Assembly (NCBI RefSeq): GCF_016772415.1
Contig: NZ_JAGSGD010000001.1
Location: 1,116,001 to 1,180,000 of the forward strand
Reading direction: 5' to 3'
Source: Phenylobacterium glaciei
GTDB lineage: Bacteria; Pseudomonadota; Alphaproteobacteria; Caulobacterales; Caulobacteraceae
Length of the DNA stretch: 64,000 bases
Shown: positions 35,261 through 46,949 of the stretch, piece by piece
Layout: each line of letters starts with the position of its first letter
How positions within the stretch are numbered: position 1 is the stretch's first letter
The notes under the pieces: model-generated
Told to the model about the DNA's origin: nothing
What the model saw: the letters and a program-made list of their open reading frames with translations, nothing else
Databases searched by the model: none
Translations under genes and position numbers: made by a program

Positions 35261-36058
35261 CTAGGTCAGCAGACGGCGGATCGTCTCGCGAATGCCCTTC
35301 CAGGGCGGCGCCAGGCCGTCGGGGCTGACCTCCGACTTGGGACCTTTGCGGGAGACCAGCACCTCGATGTACTCCGCCCGGATGCCGCGGCTCATGTCGT
35401 CGATGGTCCAGATGGTGGTGGACAGCCCGCTGGCGGCGTCCAGGTAGTCGGCGATGTCGTAGCCCCAGTCCACGGTCACCAGCGACCCCTGCGGGTCGAT
35501 GGGGTTGGCGTGGTACATCGGCTCCATCAGGTGCTCGACCTGGCCCAGGCGGTTGCGCCGGGCGCGGCGCACGGAAGCGCGGGCCTTGTTGACGATGGGC
35601 ACCGTGCAGATGTGGAAGCCGCCGGGCTTAAGCGTTCTGGCCACCTCGGCGATGGCGCGGTTGGGTGCGAACAGGTGCTCGAACACATCCTGGGTCACCA
35701 CGATGTCGAAGCTGGCGTCGGCGAAGGTCTGGTTCTCAAGGTCCTCGCAGCGCCAGCCCCATTGCGGGTGGGCGGTCCCGAGCGGCACGTCGGGGCCATA
35801 GTGGCTTGAGCGGTAGCCCGGCGCCTCGGCGGCGATCCGGCGGCTGGCCGCGGTGCCGGGCGAGCTCTCATGGATATCCAGGCCGCGCCAGTCAGGGCGC
35901 AGGTCGGCCAGGATCTTCATCAGCGCCCGCTCGCGCGGCTGGCTGCCGCAGGCGCCGCACAGGAAGTGGTCGCGCAACCATTCGTCCTTGGCGGTGAAGG
36001 TCACCGCCTGCTCACAGACCGGGCAGACGCCTTGGACTTCGAGCAGGTAGTCGCTCAC
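35261..36058 (-). CDS. Class I SAM methyltransferase with N-terminal zinc ribbon
   Basis: 265 residues from GTG 36058. Two CxxC pairs (CPVCEQ, then CGACGS) form a probable zinc ribbon at about 14-38. The Rossmann methyltransferase domain follows: LDIHESSPGTAAS as motif I variant, DIVVTQDVFEHLFAPN as motif IV, TLKPGGFHICTVPIV as motif V/VI. Similar enzymes act on sugars or lipids in surface polysaccharide synthesis, but the target is unknown. The start codon lies directly beside the secA stop (36059), so it is very probably co-transcribed with secA. Confidence 0.85.
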   Translation of the reverse strand: MSDYLLEVQGVCPVCEQAVTFTAKDEWLRDHFLCGACGSQPRERALMKILADLRPDWRGLDIHESSPGTAASRRIAAEAPGYRSSHYGPDVPLGTAHPQWGWRCEDLENQTFADASFDIVVTQDVFEHLFAPNRAIAEVARTLKPGGFHICTVPIVNKARASVRRARRNRLGQVEHLMEPMYHANPIDPQGSLVTVDWGYDIADYLDAASGLSTTIWTIDDMSRGIRAEYIEVLVSRKGPKSEVSPDGLAPPWKGIRETIRRLLT

Positions 36059-38821
<2,763 letters not shown>

Positions 38822-38993
38822 GCGAGGGGGACGTCCGGATGATGCGGGGCGGCGGCGGGGCCGCTTGGGGACCCTTCGCCTGCCCGGAAATTCCGCTCTT
38901 TTCAGGGCGCGCGAGACTTAAGCAGCGCCCCACCAAGTGTCAACGCGGCTAGGGTGAGTGAGCTTAACGCTCAAGCTCCGGATTCGCCCAAAG

Positions 38994-39021
38994 AAAAGGC
39001 CCTCCCGGTGAGGGGAGGGCC
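38994..39021 (-). terminator. Rho-independent terminator of the thiolase gene
   Basis: Perfect 9-bp arms GGCCCTCCC (38998-39006) and GGGAGGGCC (39013-39021) with a 6-base loop, followed on the minus strand by TTTT. It lies 22 bases after the thiolase stop and insulates secA. Confidence 0.82.
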
Positions 39022-39043
39022 GATCTTATCGTTTGATTCGAAG

Positions 39044-40219
39044 TCAGTAGACTTCGAACAGGCCGGCGGCGCCCATACCGCCGCCGATGCACATGGACAC
39101 GACGGCCCACTTGGCGTTCCGGCGCTTGCCTTCCTGCAGGACGTGGCCGGCCAGACGGGCGCCGGTCATGCCATAGGGGTGGCCGATGGCGATGGAGCCG
39201 CCGTTGACGTTGTACTTCTCGGGATCAATGCCGAGCTTGTCGCGGGAATAGAGGCACTGAGAGGCGAAGGCCTCGTTCAGTTCCCAAAGGTCGATGTCGT
39301 CGATCTTCAGGCCGTGGCGTTCCAGCAGGCGCGGGATCGCGAAGACCGGGCCGATGCCCATTTCGTCAGGCTCGCAGCCGGCGACGGCCCAGCCCTTGAA
39401 GGCGCCCATGGGCGACAGGCCGGCCTTTTCGGCGGCCTTGCTATCCATGATCACCACGGCGGCGGCGCCGTCCGACAGCTGGCTGGCGTTGCCGGCGGTG
39501 ATGAACTTGTTGTCGCCTTCACGGACCGGCTTCAGCTTGGCCAGGCCTTCCAGGGTGGTGTCGGGACGGTTGCACTCGTCCTTGTCGACCACGAAGTCGA
39601 CGATCGACTCTTCCTTGGTCTCCTTGTTGACGACCTTCATCTTGGTCTTCAGCGGGACGATCTCGTCCTTGAACTTATTGGCTTGCTGGGCCGCGGCCAT
39701 GCGGCGCTGCGATTCCAGGCTGTACTCGTCCTGGGCTTCGCGGCTGACCTTGTAGCGCTCGGCCACGATGTCGGCGGTGTCGATCATCGGCATGAAGACG
39801 CCGGGATACTGTTGGAACAGGGCCGGGTCGTTGTTCTCACGCGAACCGCCGCCGCCGGGGAAGGAGAGGCTCTCCACGCCACCGGCCACAACCGCGTCGG
39901 CGCCGTCGTTGCGCACGTAGTTGGCGGCCGTCGCGATGGTGTTCAGTCCGGAGGAGCAGAAGCGGTTGACGGTCACGCCCGAGGTGGTGATGGGCATGCC
40001 GGCCAGCAGGGCCACCTGGCGGCCCAGGTTGCCGGCGCCGTGCGCCACGTTGCCGATGATGCAGTCTTCGATGGCCGAGGCGTCGAGACCCGACTTGGCC
40101 ACGGCGTGCTTCACGGCGTGGGCGCCCATGGTCATCGTCGGGGTCATGTTGAAGCCCCCGCGACCCGACTTGGCCAGGCCCGTGCGGGCATAGGAAACGA
40201 TTACGGCTTCGCGCGTCAT
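39044..40219 (-). CDS. Acetyl-CoA C-acyltransferase (thiolase)
   Basis: 391 residues from ATG 40219. Thiolase landmarks: nucleophile Cys in [11 protein letters not shown] (about 86), [25 protein letters not shown] with His, and the second Cys in [17 protein letters not shown] at the C-terminus. It could act in beta-oxidation (3-ketoacyl-CoA thiolase) or acetoacetyl-CoA chemistry; the long inserted loop [16 protein letters not shown] is more like FadA/FadI-type degradative thiolases. The gene is monocistronic with its own terminator. No other fad gene is adjacent. Confidence 0.93.
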   Translation of the reverse strand: MTREAVIVSYARTGLAKSGRGGFNMTPTMTMGAHAVKHAVAKSGLDASAIEDCIIGNVAHGAGNLGRQVALLAGMPITTSGVTVNRFCSSGLNTIATAANYVRNDGADAVVAGGVESLSFPGGGGSRENNDPALFQQYPGVFMPMIDTADIVAERYKVSREAQDEYSLESQRRMAAAQQANKFKDEIVPLKTKMKVVNKETKEESIVDFVVDKDECNRPDTTLEGLAKLKPVREGDNKFITAGNASQLSDGAAAVVIMDSKAAEKAGLSPMGAFKGWAVAGCEPDEMGIGPVFAIPRLLERHGLKIDDIDLWELNEAFASQCLYSRDKLGIDPEKYNVNGGSIAIGHPYGMTGARLAGHVLQEGKRRNAKWAVVSMCIGGGMGAAGLFEVY

Positions 40220-40368
40220 GAAAATATATCCTCCCGGAAAATGGACCACGTCAGCCGGAATGTTGGGGCCGCGCAGGTTTTGATCGGCGGCAACCTTTGC
40301 ATCCCGTGGCGTAAATGGCTAGGGACGGACGCCGGGTTGGCGCCATTTTAGACTTAGAGGTATGGGCG

Positions 40369-41418
40369 ATGTCGCAGGGAAGTTTCACCCGCATTTCGCG
40401 CCCGGTCCGCACGATGATTGTCGTGCTGGCCGCGACCCTGATGCTGGCCTCCTGCGGGAAGGGGACTGGCGCGGAACATCCTCCCGAGCCGGGCGACACC
40501 GCCGTAGCCAAGGTCGACGGCCGCACCGTCTGGTCCTCCGACGTCAAACGCGAGGCCGTGGCCCAAGGGTTGATCGGCGAGGGTGAGCCCCTCGACGTCT
40601 CATCGGACCTGTTCCGCCGGGTGATGGACGAGGTGGTGGACCAGAAACTGCTGGCCAGCGAGGCGCTGAAGCGCAAGCTGGACAAGGACCCCGCCGCTCA
40701 GCGCCGCCTTGCCGCCGCCCGCGAACGCATCCTGGGCGACATGCTGGTGGAGAGCACCGTCTCTGACGCCGTCAACGAGAACGCCATCCGGGGCCTCTAC
40801 CAGGAGCAGCTCAAGCTCGCGAAACAGTCCGAGGAATTGAAGGCCCGCCAGATCGTGCTGGCCAGCCTGGCCGAGGCCGACGCGGTCAAGAAGCTGCTGG
40901 CCACCGGCGCCTCCTTCGAGGCGCTCGCCATGGAGCGCTCCACCGACGCCGCCACCCGCTTCAACGGCGGCGACCTCGGCTACTTCACCACCGATGTCAT
41001 GCCCGAGGCCTATGACGCCAACCTCAAGATCGCCAAGGCCGGCCAGATCGTCGGGCCCTTCGAGGTGGACGGCGGCTGGGCTCTGGTGAAGGTCGAGGAC
41101 CGGCGCCTGGAGCAGCCCATCACCCTGGAGGCCGCCCGGCCGCAGATCGTGCGCTTCCTGACCTATGACCAGGTCCGCGACCTGCTGGAAAAGCTCCGGG
41201 CCCGCTCCAAGATCCAGACCCTGATCCGCGCGCCGCAGGACGTCCCCGGCCAGCCCAAGGAGCCAGCCAGCGCCCCGCCCGTGAAGCCTGGCGCCGCCAC
41301 GGTCCCCGCAACCCCGCCGGAGGCCGCGGCCCCGGTCGCCAAGCCTGCCGCGGCCAAGCCCGCCGCACCCGTCGCCAAGGCCCCCGCCCAACCCGCGACC
41401 AAGGCGGCCAAGCCATGA
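40369..41418 (+). CDS. Lipoprotein-type peptidyl-prolyl cis-trans isomerase (parvulin/SurA-like)
   Basis: 349 residues from ATG 40369. Lipoprotein signal ending LMLASCGKG (lipobox LASC, acylated Cys about 29). N-terminal SurA_N-like helices (VMDEVVDQKLLASEALKRKL), then a parvulin domain at about 160-260 (KARQIVLASLAEADAVKKLL, FNGGDLGYFTTDVMPEAYD, VGPFEVDGGWALVKVEDRR). The last 70 residues are an Ala/Pro/Lys tail. It should fold outer-membrane or exported proteins in the periplasm; the secA vicinity fits. Its stop overlaps argJ by ATGA. Confidence 0.9.
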   Translation: MSQGSFTRISRPVRTMIVVLAATLMLASCGKGTGAEHPPEPGDTAVAKVDGRTVWSSDVKREAVAQGLIGEGEPLDVSSDLFRRVMDEVVDQKLLASEALKRKLDKDPAAQRRLAAARERILGDMLVESTVSDAVNENAIRGLYQEQLKLAKQSEELKARQIVLASLAEADAVKKLLATGASFEALAMERSTDAATRFNGGDLGYFTTDVMPEAYDANLKIAKAGQIVGPFEVDGGWALVKVEDRRLEQPITLEAARPQIVRFLTYDQVRDLLEKLRARSKIQTLIRAPQDVPGQPKEPASAPPVKPGAATVPATPPEAAAPVAKPAAAKPAAPVAKAPAQPATKAAKP

Positions 41419-42893
41419 CCCGTCCGCCCGTCAAGACGACGCCTGAGAAGAAGGCCGCCGCCGCCAAGCCCAAAGCCGCTGGAAAGACCCCGGCCGCCAT
41501 CGCCCTGGAGGTCGCCTCCAAGCCGGTGGAGGCGGTGGGCCACACCATCGAACGCGCCCTGGAACCGCTGAACACCGCCCTGAAGCGCGCGACCCAGAAG
41601 CGCGCCGACAAGCAGGCCGAGCCTGCCGCGCCTGCGACCCCGGCGCCCGCCAAGGGCGCCCTGCCGGTCTCGCCCCTGGCCGTGCCGTTCCCGAAGATCC
41701 CGCCCATCGCCGGGGTGCAGATCGCCACCAGCCGCGCCGGCTTCTACAAGCATGAGCGCGACGACCTGCTGGTGATGCGTTTCGCCAAGGGCACCTCGGC
41801 GGCGGGTGTCTTCACCCGCCACGGCATCGGCTCGGCGCCGGTCGACTGGTGCAAGAAGCATCTGGAGATGTCCAAGGGCGCCGACGCCCAGGCCCTGGTG
41901 GTCAACGCCGGCTGCGCCAACTCCTTCACCGGCAAGCCCGGCGCCGACGCCGTGCGCCGGGTGGCCTCGGCCGTGGCCAAGCGCTTCGACTGCCGCCAGC
42001 GCGACGTGATGGTGGCCTCCACCGGCGTCATCGGCGTGCTGCTGGACGATGCCAAGATCACTCAGCGCCTGCCCGACATCGAGGCCAGGCTCACCGACGA
42101 CAACTGGGCCGGCGCCGCGCGGGCCATCATGACCACCGACACCTTCGCCAAGGGCGCTTACGCCGAGGCGATGATCGATGGCGAGAAGGTCAAGATCGCC
42201 GGCATCTGCAAGGGCTCGGGGATGATCGCCCCCGACATGGCCACCATGCTGGCCTTCGTGGCTACCGATGCGGCCATCTCGCCGGCCGCTCTGCAGACCC
42301 TCGCCAGCCTCTACACGCGGACCACCTTCAACTGCGTGACCGTGGACGGCGACCGCTCCACCAACGACACCCTGCTGCTGTTCGCCACCGGCCAGTCCTC
42401 AGCCCCGCTCATCAGCCGCGCCGGCGACAAACGTCTGGCCGACTTCCGGGTGAAGCTGGAGGCCGTGCTGCTGGACCTGGCCCTTCAGTTGGTCCGCGAC
42501 GGCGAGGGCGCCAGCAAGTTCGTCAAGATTAACGTCACCGGCGCCGAGAGCCCGGCCTCGGCCCGCAAGATCGCCCGCACCATCGCCGAGAGCCCGCTGG
42601 TGAAGACCGCCTTCGCCGGCGAGGACGCCAACTGGGGCCGCATCGCCATGGCCATCGGCCGCGCCGACGAGCCCATCGACCGCGACCGCGTGAAGATCCA
42701 GTTCGGCCCGCTGATCGCCGCCCAGGACGGCCTCGTCTCACCCACCTACGACGAGGACAAGATGAGCGCCTACATGAAGAACCAGGAGCTGGAGGTCAGC
42801 GTCGACGTCGGCGTCGGCAAGGGCGCCGCCAGCGTCTGGACCTGCGACCTCACCAAGCAATACGTCGCCATCAATGGCGACTACCGGAGCTAG
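41415..42893 (+). CDS. argJ: Bifunctional glutamate N-acetyltransferase/ornithine acetyltransferase with N-terminal extension
   Basis: 492 residues, about 85-90 longer than usual ArgJ. Residues 1-85 are Lys/Ala/Pro-rich (PPVKTTPEKKAAAAKPKAAG) with one amphipathic segment. The enzyme core starts about LAVPFPKIPPIAGVQIATS. Autocleavage site: KGSGMIAPDMATMLAF, where Thr277 becomes the N-terminal nucleophile of the beta chain; NCVTVDGDRSTNDT and DANWGRIAMAIGRA follow. It recycles acetyl groups in arginine synthesis. ATGA overlap couples it to the parvulin gene. The stop shares a CTAG palindrome with the convergent CHASE2 gene. Confidence 0.95.
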   Translation: MTRPPVKTTPEKKAAAAKPKAAGKTPAAIALEVASKPVEAVGHTIERALEPLNTALKRATQKRADKQAEPAAPATPAPAKGALPVSPLAVPFPKIPPIAGVQIATSRAGFYKHERDDLLVMRFAKGTSAAGVFTRHGIGSAPVDWCKKHLEMSKGADAQALVVNAGCANSFTGKPGADAVRRVASAVAKRFDCRQRDVMVASTGVIGVLLDDAKITQRLPDIEARLTDDNWAGAARAIMTTDTFAKGAYAEAMIDGEKVKIAGICKGSGMIAPDMATMLAFVATDAAISPAALQTLASLYTRTTFNCVTVDGDRSTNDTLLLFATGQSSAPLISRAGDKRLADFRVKLEAVLLDLALQLVRDGEGASKFVKINVTGAESPASARKIARTIAESPLVKTAFAGEDANWGRIAMAIGRADEPIDRDRVKIQFGPLIAAQDGLVSPTYDEDKMSAYMKNQELEVSVDVGVGKGAASVWTCDLTKQYVAINGDYRS

Positions 42894-45280
42894 CCGACCG
42901 CGGCGCGCCGGGGATTCTGTCCCCAGCCCGTCAGGAAATCGGTGAGATCGGTCAGCGGGACCGGACGGGAGATCAGGTAGCCCTGGATGGCGTCGCAGCC
43001 CAGCAGGGCGAGTGCGGCCTGGACCTCGGCGGTCTCGACCCCCTCTGCGACGACGCTCATGCCCAGGCTGTGGGCCAGGTCGATGGTGGATTTCAGGATC
43101 AGCCGGTCGCGCTGGCTTTCGGCCACCGCCACCACCAGGGACTTATCGATCTTCAGTTCGTCGGCGTGCAGCATCTTCAGATAGGACAGCGACGACAGGC
43201 CCACGCCGTAGTCGTCGATGGACACCTTCAGGCCGGCGGCGCGGAACGCCGCGATGGAGGCCGTCGCCGCCGTCGGGTTCTCGATCACCGCGGTTTCAGT
43301 GATCTCCAGGCAGAGGCCATGGTCTCGGCTCGCCACCATCGCCTGGACGTGGTCGCAGAAGCTGCGATCAGCCAGCAGTCGCCCAGAGATGTTCACCGAG
43401 ACGATCACATCGTGGCCCGCCGCGCTTAGGGTCGCCCGGTCTTCAAGGGCGCGCGCCAGGGTCCACTCGGTCAGCTCGCGGATATTGCCGGTTTCCTCGG
43501 CGATGCCGATGAAACTGTCGGGTGGGATGTTCCCTCTTGAAGGGTGCTTCCAGCGGATCAAGGCCTCGACGCCATGCACCTCGCCGTCGGCCGTGCTCAC
43601 CTTCGATTGGTAGTGGAGGCTCAGATCACCGGCGTGCAGGCCTCGGCGCATCTCGCTCATCAGGGCCAGGTTAAGAGACGGATCGGCATAGGCGTCGGCT
43701 TGGTAGGTGACGACACGGCTGTTCTGGCGTCGAGCCTCGTCGAGGGCCAGCGCGGCGTTCTCCAGCAGCCTTTCGGCGTCGTCCTGGGGGCTGAGCTGGC
43801 GGGAGACGCCCAGCTTGATGAAGGCGTCCACCGGGTGGCCCGCCACCTCGTGCCCGGGATCCAGGTCTTCGAGCCGTCTCAGGTCGGTCAGCAGCGTGGC
43901 GACGTCGGCGCGTTGCAGGACCAGTCCCAGAACCGACGTGGAGAGGTGGGCGACCTGGCTGTCGCCACAGACCGCTTCCAGCCGGGCAGCCACCCCGCGT
44001 ACGATCAGGTTGGAAAGGCTGTAGCCGACGGCGCCCCGCATGGTGGGGTAGCGGTCGATGCCGATGGCGACCACGGCCAGGGCGCCGCCGTCCCCCTGCT
44101 GCATCCGCATCCCGATCTCGGTCAGCAGAGCTCTGCGATTTGGTAGTCCGGTTTCTGGTTCGTGCAGGGCCTGATGCAAAAGGCCCGCTTCGCGCTCGGC
44201 GACAATCGACCGGGCCCGCCGGGCGAGCTCGGCGCGCGTCGCCCATAGAAGGCAAAGGAGCTGGGCGGCCACGAGCGGCGCCACCGAGGGGCTGACCGGG
44301 GCCAGGTTCTGTAAAAAGACCGGCAGGGTCAGCAGCCCGACGCCGGCCGCGATGTGCCGACGCGTCAGGGCTCCGAGGGATAGCTCACGGTCGGCGCGCA
44401 GGAGCAGGATCAGCAGGCAGGCGAGGGCGAAGGTCATCCAGGCCGGCGGCGCCATGAGGGCTCGACCGCTGGTCAGGTTCTCGAAGGCCAGGGCGTGGAT
44501 ATAGACCCCGTTCACCGTGCCAGCCTGTGGTGTCGCGAACTCGTCGCCCAGTTCGAGGGCCGTGGCTCCGATGAGGATGGACCGTCCCCGCACCAGCTTC
44601 GGATCGAAACGGTTGCTGTAAACGTCGTCAAAGCTCAGGTGATCGATCTCGCGCACCCTTGCGCCATAGTCGATCAGGAAGCTGTCCCGCCGCTGCAGAG
44701 GTGTCTGGGCCAACGAGGCGCCCATGGAGGGGCGATAGGTGTCCTCTGCGCCAAAGCCATAGGTGTAGCGGCGCACGCGGCCATCGGCGTCCACAGGGAT
44801 GTTCACGCTGGCCAGCAGGGCCTCAGTCGAGAGGCCACGCAGCGGCGAGGTTTCGACCAGGCTGGAGCCGCCATCGGTCCCGCGCACCGGCTGGACGAAG
44901 GTCGGCAGGATGACGGAGCCCGGCCGAGCCGCGATAGCGTCGGCCAGAGCCGCGTCCCTGGCCGAGGTGGAGGTGGCGCTGAAGTCGACATCGAAGGCCA
45001 CCACCTTGGCGCCCGCCGCCTGCAGGTTGCCGATGGCGGTGGCGAAGCGATCTCGCCCCCAGGGCCAGTGCCCCGCGGCCCGCAGGCTGGGAACGTCAAT
45101 CTCGACGACCGTGATCTGATGGCTTGGCGCCCGCTGCAGAGCCTGAAACCGCAGAGTGGCCAGGCCGTCGTCGACAGGCGTCAGCATTCCACTCAGCATG
45201 GCGAGCGCGACGCCGGCGGCGACGGCCGCCAGGCCGACTTGTGGTCGCAGCCGACCGATCAGATCACCCCATAGAGTCAC
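42890..45280 (-). CDS. CHASE2 membrane sensor with degenerate GGDEF and intact EAL domain
   Basis: 796 residues. TM1 at about 15-33; periplasmic CHASE2 domain at about 35-265 (VVEIDVPSLRAAGHWPWGRDRFA, VAFDVDFS, GRSILIGATALELGDEFATP); three TMs at about 278-365; GGDEF-like domain at about 375-530 with no GGDEF motif at the expected place; EAL domain at about 540-785 with Glu572 in GVEALIRW, VSVNISG, LEITETAV, SIDDYGVGLSSL, LKIDKS, VAEGVET and QGYLISRP. It should degrade c-di-GMP and not make it. The start overlaps the stop of the FecR-domain gene, so the two are coupled. Confidence 0.92.
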   Translation of the reverse strand: MTLWGDLIGRLRPQVGLAAVAAGVALAMLSGMLTPVDDGLATLRFQALQRAPSHQITVVEIDVPSLRAAGHWPWGRDRFATAIGNLQAAGAKVVAFDVDFSATSTSARDAALADAIAARPGSVILPTFVQPVRGTDGGSSLVETSPLRGLSTEALLASVNIPVDADGRVRRYTYGFGAEDTYRPSMGASLAQTPLQRRDSFLIDYGARVREIDHLSFDDVYSNRFDPKLVRGRSILIGATALELGDEFATPQAGTVNGVYIHALAFENLTSGRALMAPPAWMTFALACLLILLLRADRELSLGALTRRHIAAGVGLLTLPVFLQNLAPVSPSVAPLVAAQLLCLLWATRAELARRARSIVAEREAGLLHQALHEPETGLPNRRALLTEIGMRMQQGDGGALAVVAIGIDRYPTMRGAVGYSLSNLIVRGVAARLEAVCGDSQVAHLSTSVLGLVLQRADVATLLTDLRRLEDLDPGHEVAGHPVDAFIKLGVSRQLSPQDDAERLLENAALALDEARRQNSRVVTYQADAYADPSLNLALMSEMRRGLHAGDLSLHYQSKVSTADGEVHGVEALIRWKHPSRGNIPPDSFIGIAEETGNIRELTEWTLARALEDRATLSAAGHDVIVSVNISGRLLADRSFCDHVQAMVASRDHGLCLEITETAVIENPTAATASIAAFRAAGLKVSIDDYGVGLSSLSYLKMLHADELKIDKSLVVAVAESQRDRLILKSTIDLAHSLGMSVVAEGVETAEVQAALALLGCDAIQGYLISRPVPLTDLTDFLTGWGQNPRRAAVG

Positions 45281-46788
45281 TTCGGGCCGCGCCCCTTGCC
45301 GTTGCCCGAAAGTGCCTCGGTCAGGCCGTCGACGGTCGTGATGACACTGTTCGATCCACCGTTGCCGTTGCCGTTCCCGTTGCCGTTGTTCCCACTGCCG
45401 TTGCCGTTGGCCGTGATGGTCCCGGTCTCGGTGGAGCCGCCGCCGTTTCCGTTCCCGTTGCCATTGTTCCCATTGCCGTTGCCGTTGGCCGTGGTGGTCC
45501 CGGTCTCGGTGGAGCCGCCGCCGTTTCCGTTCCCGTTGCCGTTGTTCCCATTGCCGTTGCCGTTGGCCGTGGTGGTCCCGGTCTCGGTGGAGCCGCCGCC
45601 GTTTCCGTTCCCGTTGCCGTTGTTCCCATTGCCGTTGCCGTTGGCCGTGGTGGTCCCGGGCTCGGTGGAGCCGCCGCCGTTGCCGTTCCCGTTGCCGTTG
45701 TTCCCATTGCCGTTGCCGTTGGCCGTGATGGTCCCGGTCTCGGTGGAGCCGCCGCCGTTGCCGTTCCCGTTGCCACTGTTCCCATTGCCGTTGCCGTTGG
45801 CCGTGGTGGTCCCGGTCTCGGTGGAGCCGCCGCCGCTTCCGTTCCCGTTGCCGTTGTTCCCATTGCCGTTGGCCGTGGTGGTCCCGGTCTCGGTCGAGCC
45901 GCCGCTGTTGCCGTTTCCGTTGTTCCCATTGCCGCCGGTGTGTTCGCTCCCGCTGGAGTTCGCGCTACCTCCGGCGGATTCCGGAGTGCTCCCCACATTG
46001 ACCGCACCAATGAACGCCGCCTGAGGGGTGCGGTCGTTCTGGGCGACGTCGAGCGCGGGCGTGGCGGGCGATCCGGTCTCCGCGGCTGGTGAGGCTGCGG
46101 CTGAGGCATTGCCTGAGGCCACGGCGAGGGTTGCGCTCGAAGGCATCGCGGGGGCGCCGGAGTCCACCAACCCGCCAGATACGATTTTGTAGTCCAGCGG
46201 CTCAATCTTTACGGCCGGCGCTTCTCCGCTGGTGGGGGTCATCGTGCCGCTTACCTGCACCGATTGGGGCGCGTCGCGCGACACCGCGCCCGTGGAGCCG
46301 GCCGGCACATCGCCGGCCATGTCGGTGGCGTTGGAGCGAACTTCCACCAACCCTTCGGCCACGTTGACCGAGTCTGCCTGCGGGCTCACCACCACGGTGA
46401 AGGTGGTGCCCTTGACGATGGCGGCCAGCAGGGGGGTGTCCACGCGGAAGTGGGGCGCCTTCTGCTTGTCGACCTTGAACATCACGGCGCCGAGATCCTG
46501 CATCACCCGGGTGAACCCCCCGGAATCCGGCGCCACGGTCATGCGGCTGTTAGGCCCCACGACGATATGCTGCAGTCCGTTGTCGAGGGCCGCGCGCGCG
46601 CCGAGCGTGGTGGTGATGCTGGAGCCCGTGGGAACCGCCTGGTTCAGCCTCGCCGGCGCGACCTCGGCCCCGGGGACGGCGATGCGGACCGTGCCGTTGA
46701 GCTCCACCAGTCGCCACTCTGCGGCCTGGGCGGAAGCCGCGGAAAACGCGAAGACCGAACAGGCGAGGAGCAGGGATGTGCAACGCAT
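45277..46788 (-). CDS. Secreted FecR-domain protein with Gly/Asn-rich tandem repeats
   Basis: 503 residues from ATG 46788 (MRCTSLLLACSVFAFSAASAQAA, a Sec signal); a TTG four codons upstream is less likely. A FecR-type domain follows at about 22-140 (VPTGSSITTTLGARAALDNGLQHIVVGPNS, HFRVDTPLLAAIVKGTTFTVVV). Residues about 282-477 are 26-residue tandem repeats of NGNGNGNNGNGNGNGGG and STETGTTTA type. The tail is SGNGKGRGPK. Unlike anti-sigma FecR there is no cytoplasmic N-terminal part or TM, so this is an exported FecR-like protein. It is coupled to the CHASE2/EAL gene and divergent from TpsB. Confidence 0.88.
   Translation of the reverse strand: MRCTSLLLACSVFAFSAASAQAAEWRLVELNGTVRIAVPGAEVAPARLNQAVPTGSSITTTLGARAALDNGLQHIVVGPNSRMTVAPDSGGFTRVMQDLGAVMFKVDKQKAPHFRVDTPLLAAIVKGTTFTVVVSPQADSVNVAEGLVEVRSNATDMAGDVPAGSTGAVSRDAPQSVQVSGTMTPTSGEAPAVKIEPLDYKIVSGGLVDSGAPAMPSSATLAVASGNASAAASPAAETGSPATPALDVAQNDRTPQAAFIGAVNVGSTPESAGGSANSSGSEHTGGNGNNGNGNSGGSTETGTTTANGNGNNGNGNGSGGGSTETGTTTANGNGNGNSGNGNGNGGGSTETGTITANGNGNGNNGNGNGNGGGSTEPGTTTANGNGNGNNGNGNGNGGGSTETGTTTANGNGNGNNGNGNGNGGGSTETGTTTANGNGNGNNGNGNGNGGGSTETGTITANGNGSGNNGNGNGNGNGGSNSVITTVDGLTEALSGNGKGRGPK
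45361..45950. repeat. 78-bp tandem repeat array inside the FecR-domain gene
   Basis: Direct repeats with a measured period of 78 bp (anchor GGCCGTG at 45409, 45487, 45565) encode 26-residue units. Seven copies of STE(T/P)GT(T/I)TA alternate with Asn-Gly runs. Middle copies are nearly identical at the DNA level; the edge copies are shorter and more diverged, a sign of recent expansion by slippage or recombination. Confidence 0.9.
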
Positions 46789-46893
46789 GGGTACCCCCAA
46801 TTTGTGGAGCGAAAAATTGGCCTTCCCGTCACAAATGGCGCGGCTGTGGCTAAGTCTTTGCTAAGGCGGGAGAAAAATTCCGACCATTAGGGT

Positions 46894-46922
46894 CTCGTTC
46901 ACCATGTTCCGTCACGAACGAG
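46894..46922. promoter_or_regulatory. Palindrome in the FecR/TpsB divergent promoter region
   Basis: Perfect 7-bp half-sites CTCGTTC (46894-46900) and GAACGAG (46916-46922) lie in the 161-base gap between the FecR-domain and TpsB genes, 28 bases before the TTG start of TpsB. Centre-to-centre spacing is about two helical turns, as for a dimeric regulator. It may control both. Confidence 0.35.
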
Positions 46923-46949
46923 GTTGGTGTTTCGGGGAGTGGCAAGGCG

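Noticed and set aside
45361..45950. CRISPR-like array
   Set aside because: The repeats are direct and contiguous at 78 bp with no unique spacers, and they preserve the reading frame of a protein.
45124..46092. A plus-strand frame with PVAVVPIAVAVG-type repeats
   Set aside because: It is the mirror of the 78-bp repeat of the FecR gene in another frame; no start or RBS, and the FecR frame has signal peptide and domain.
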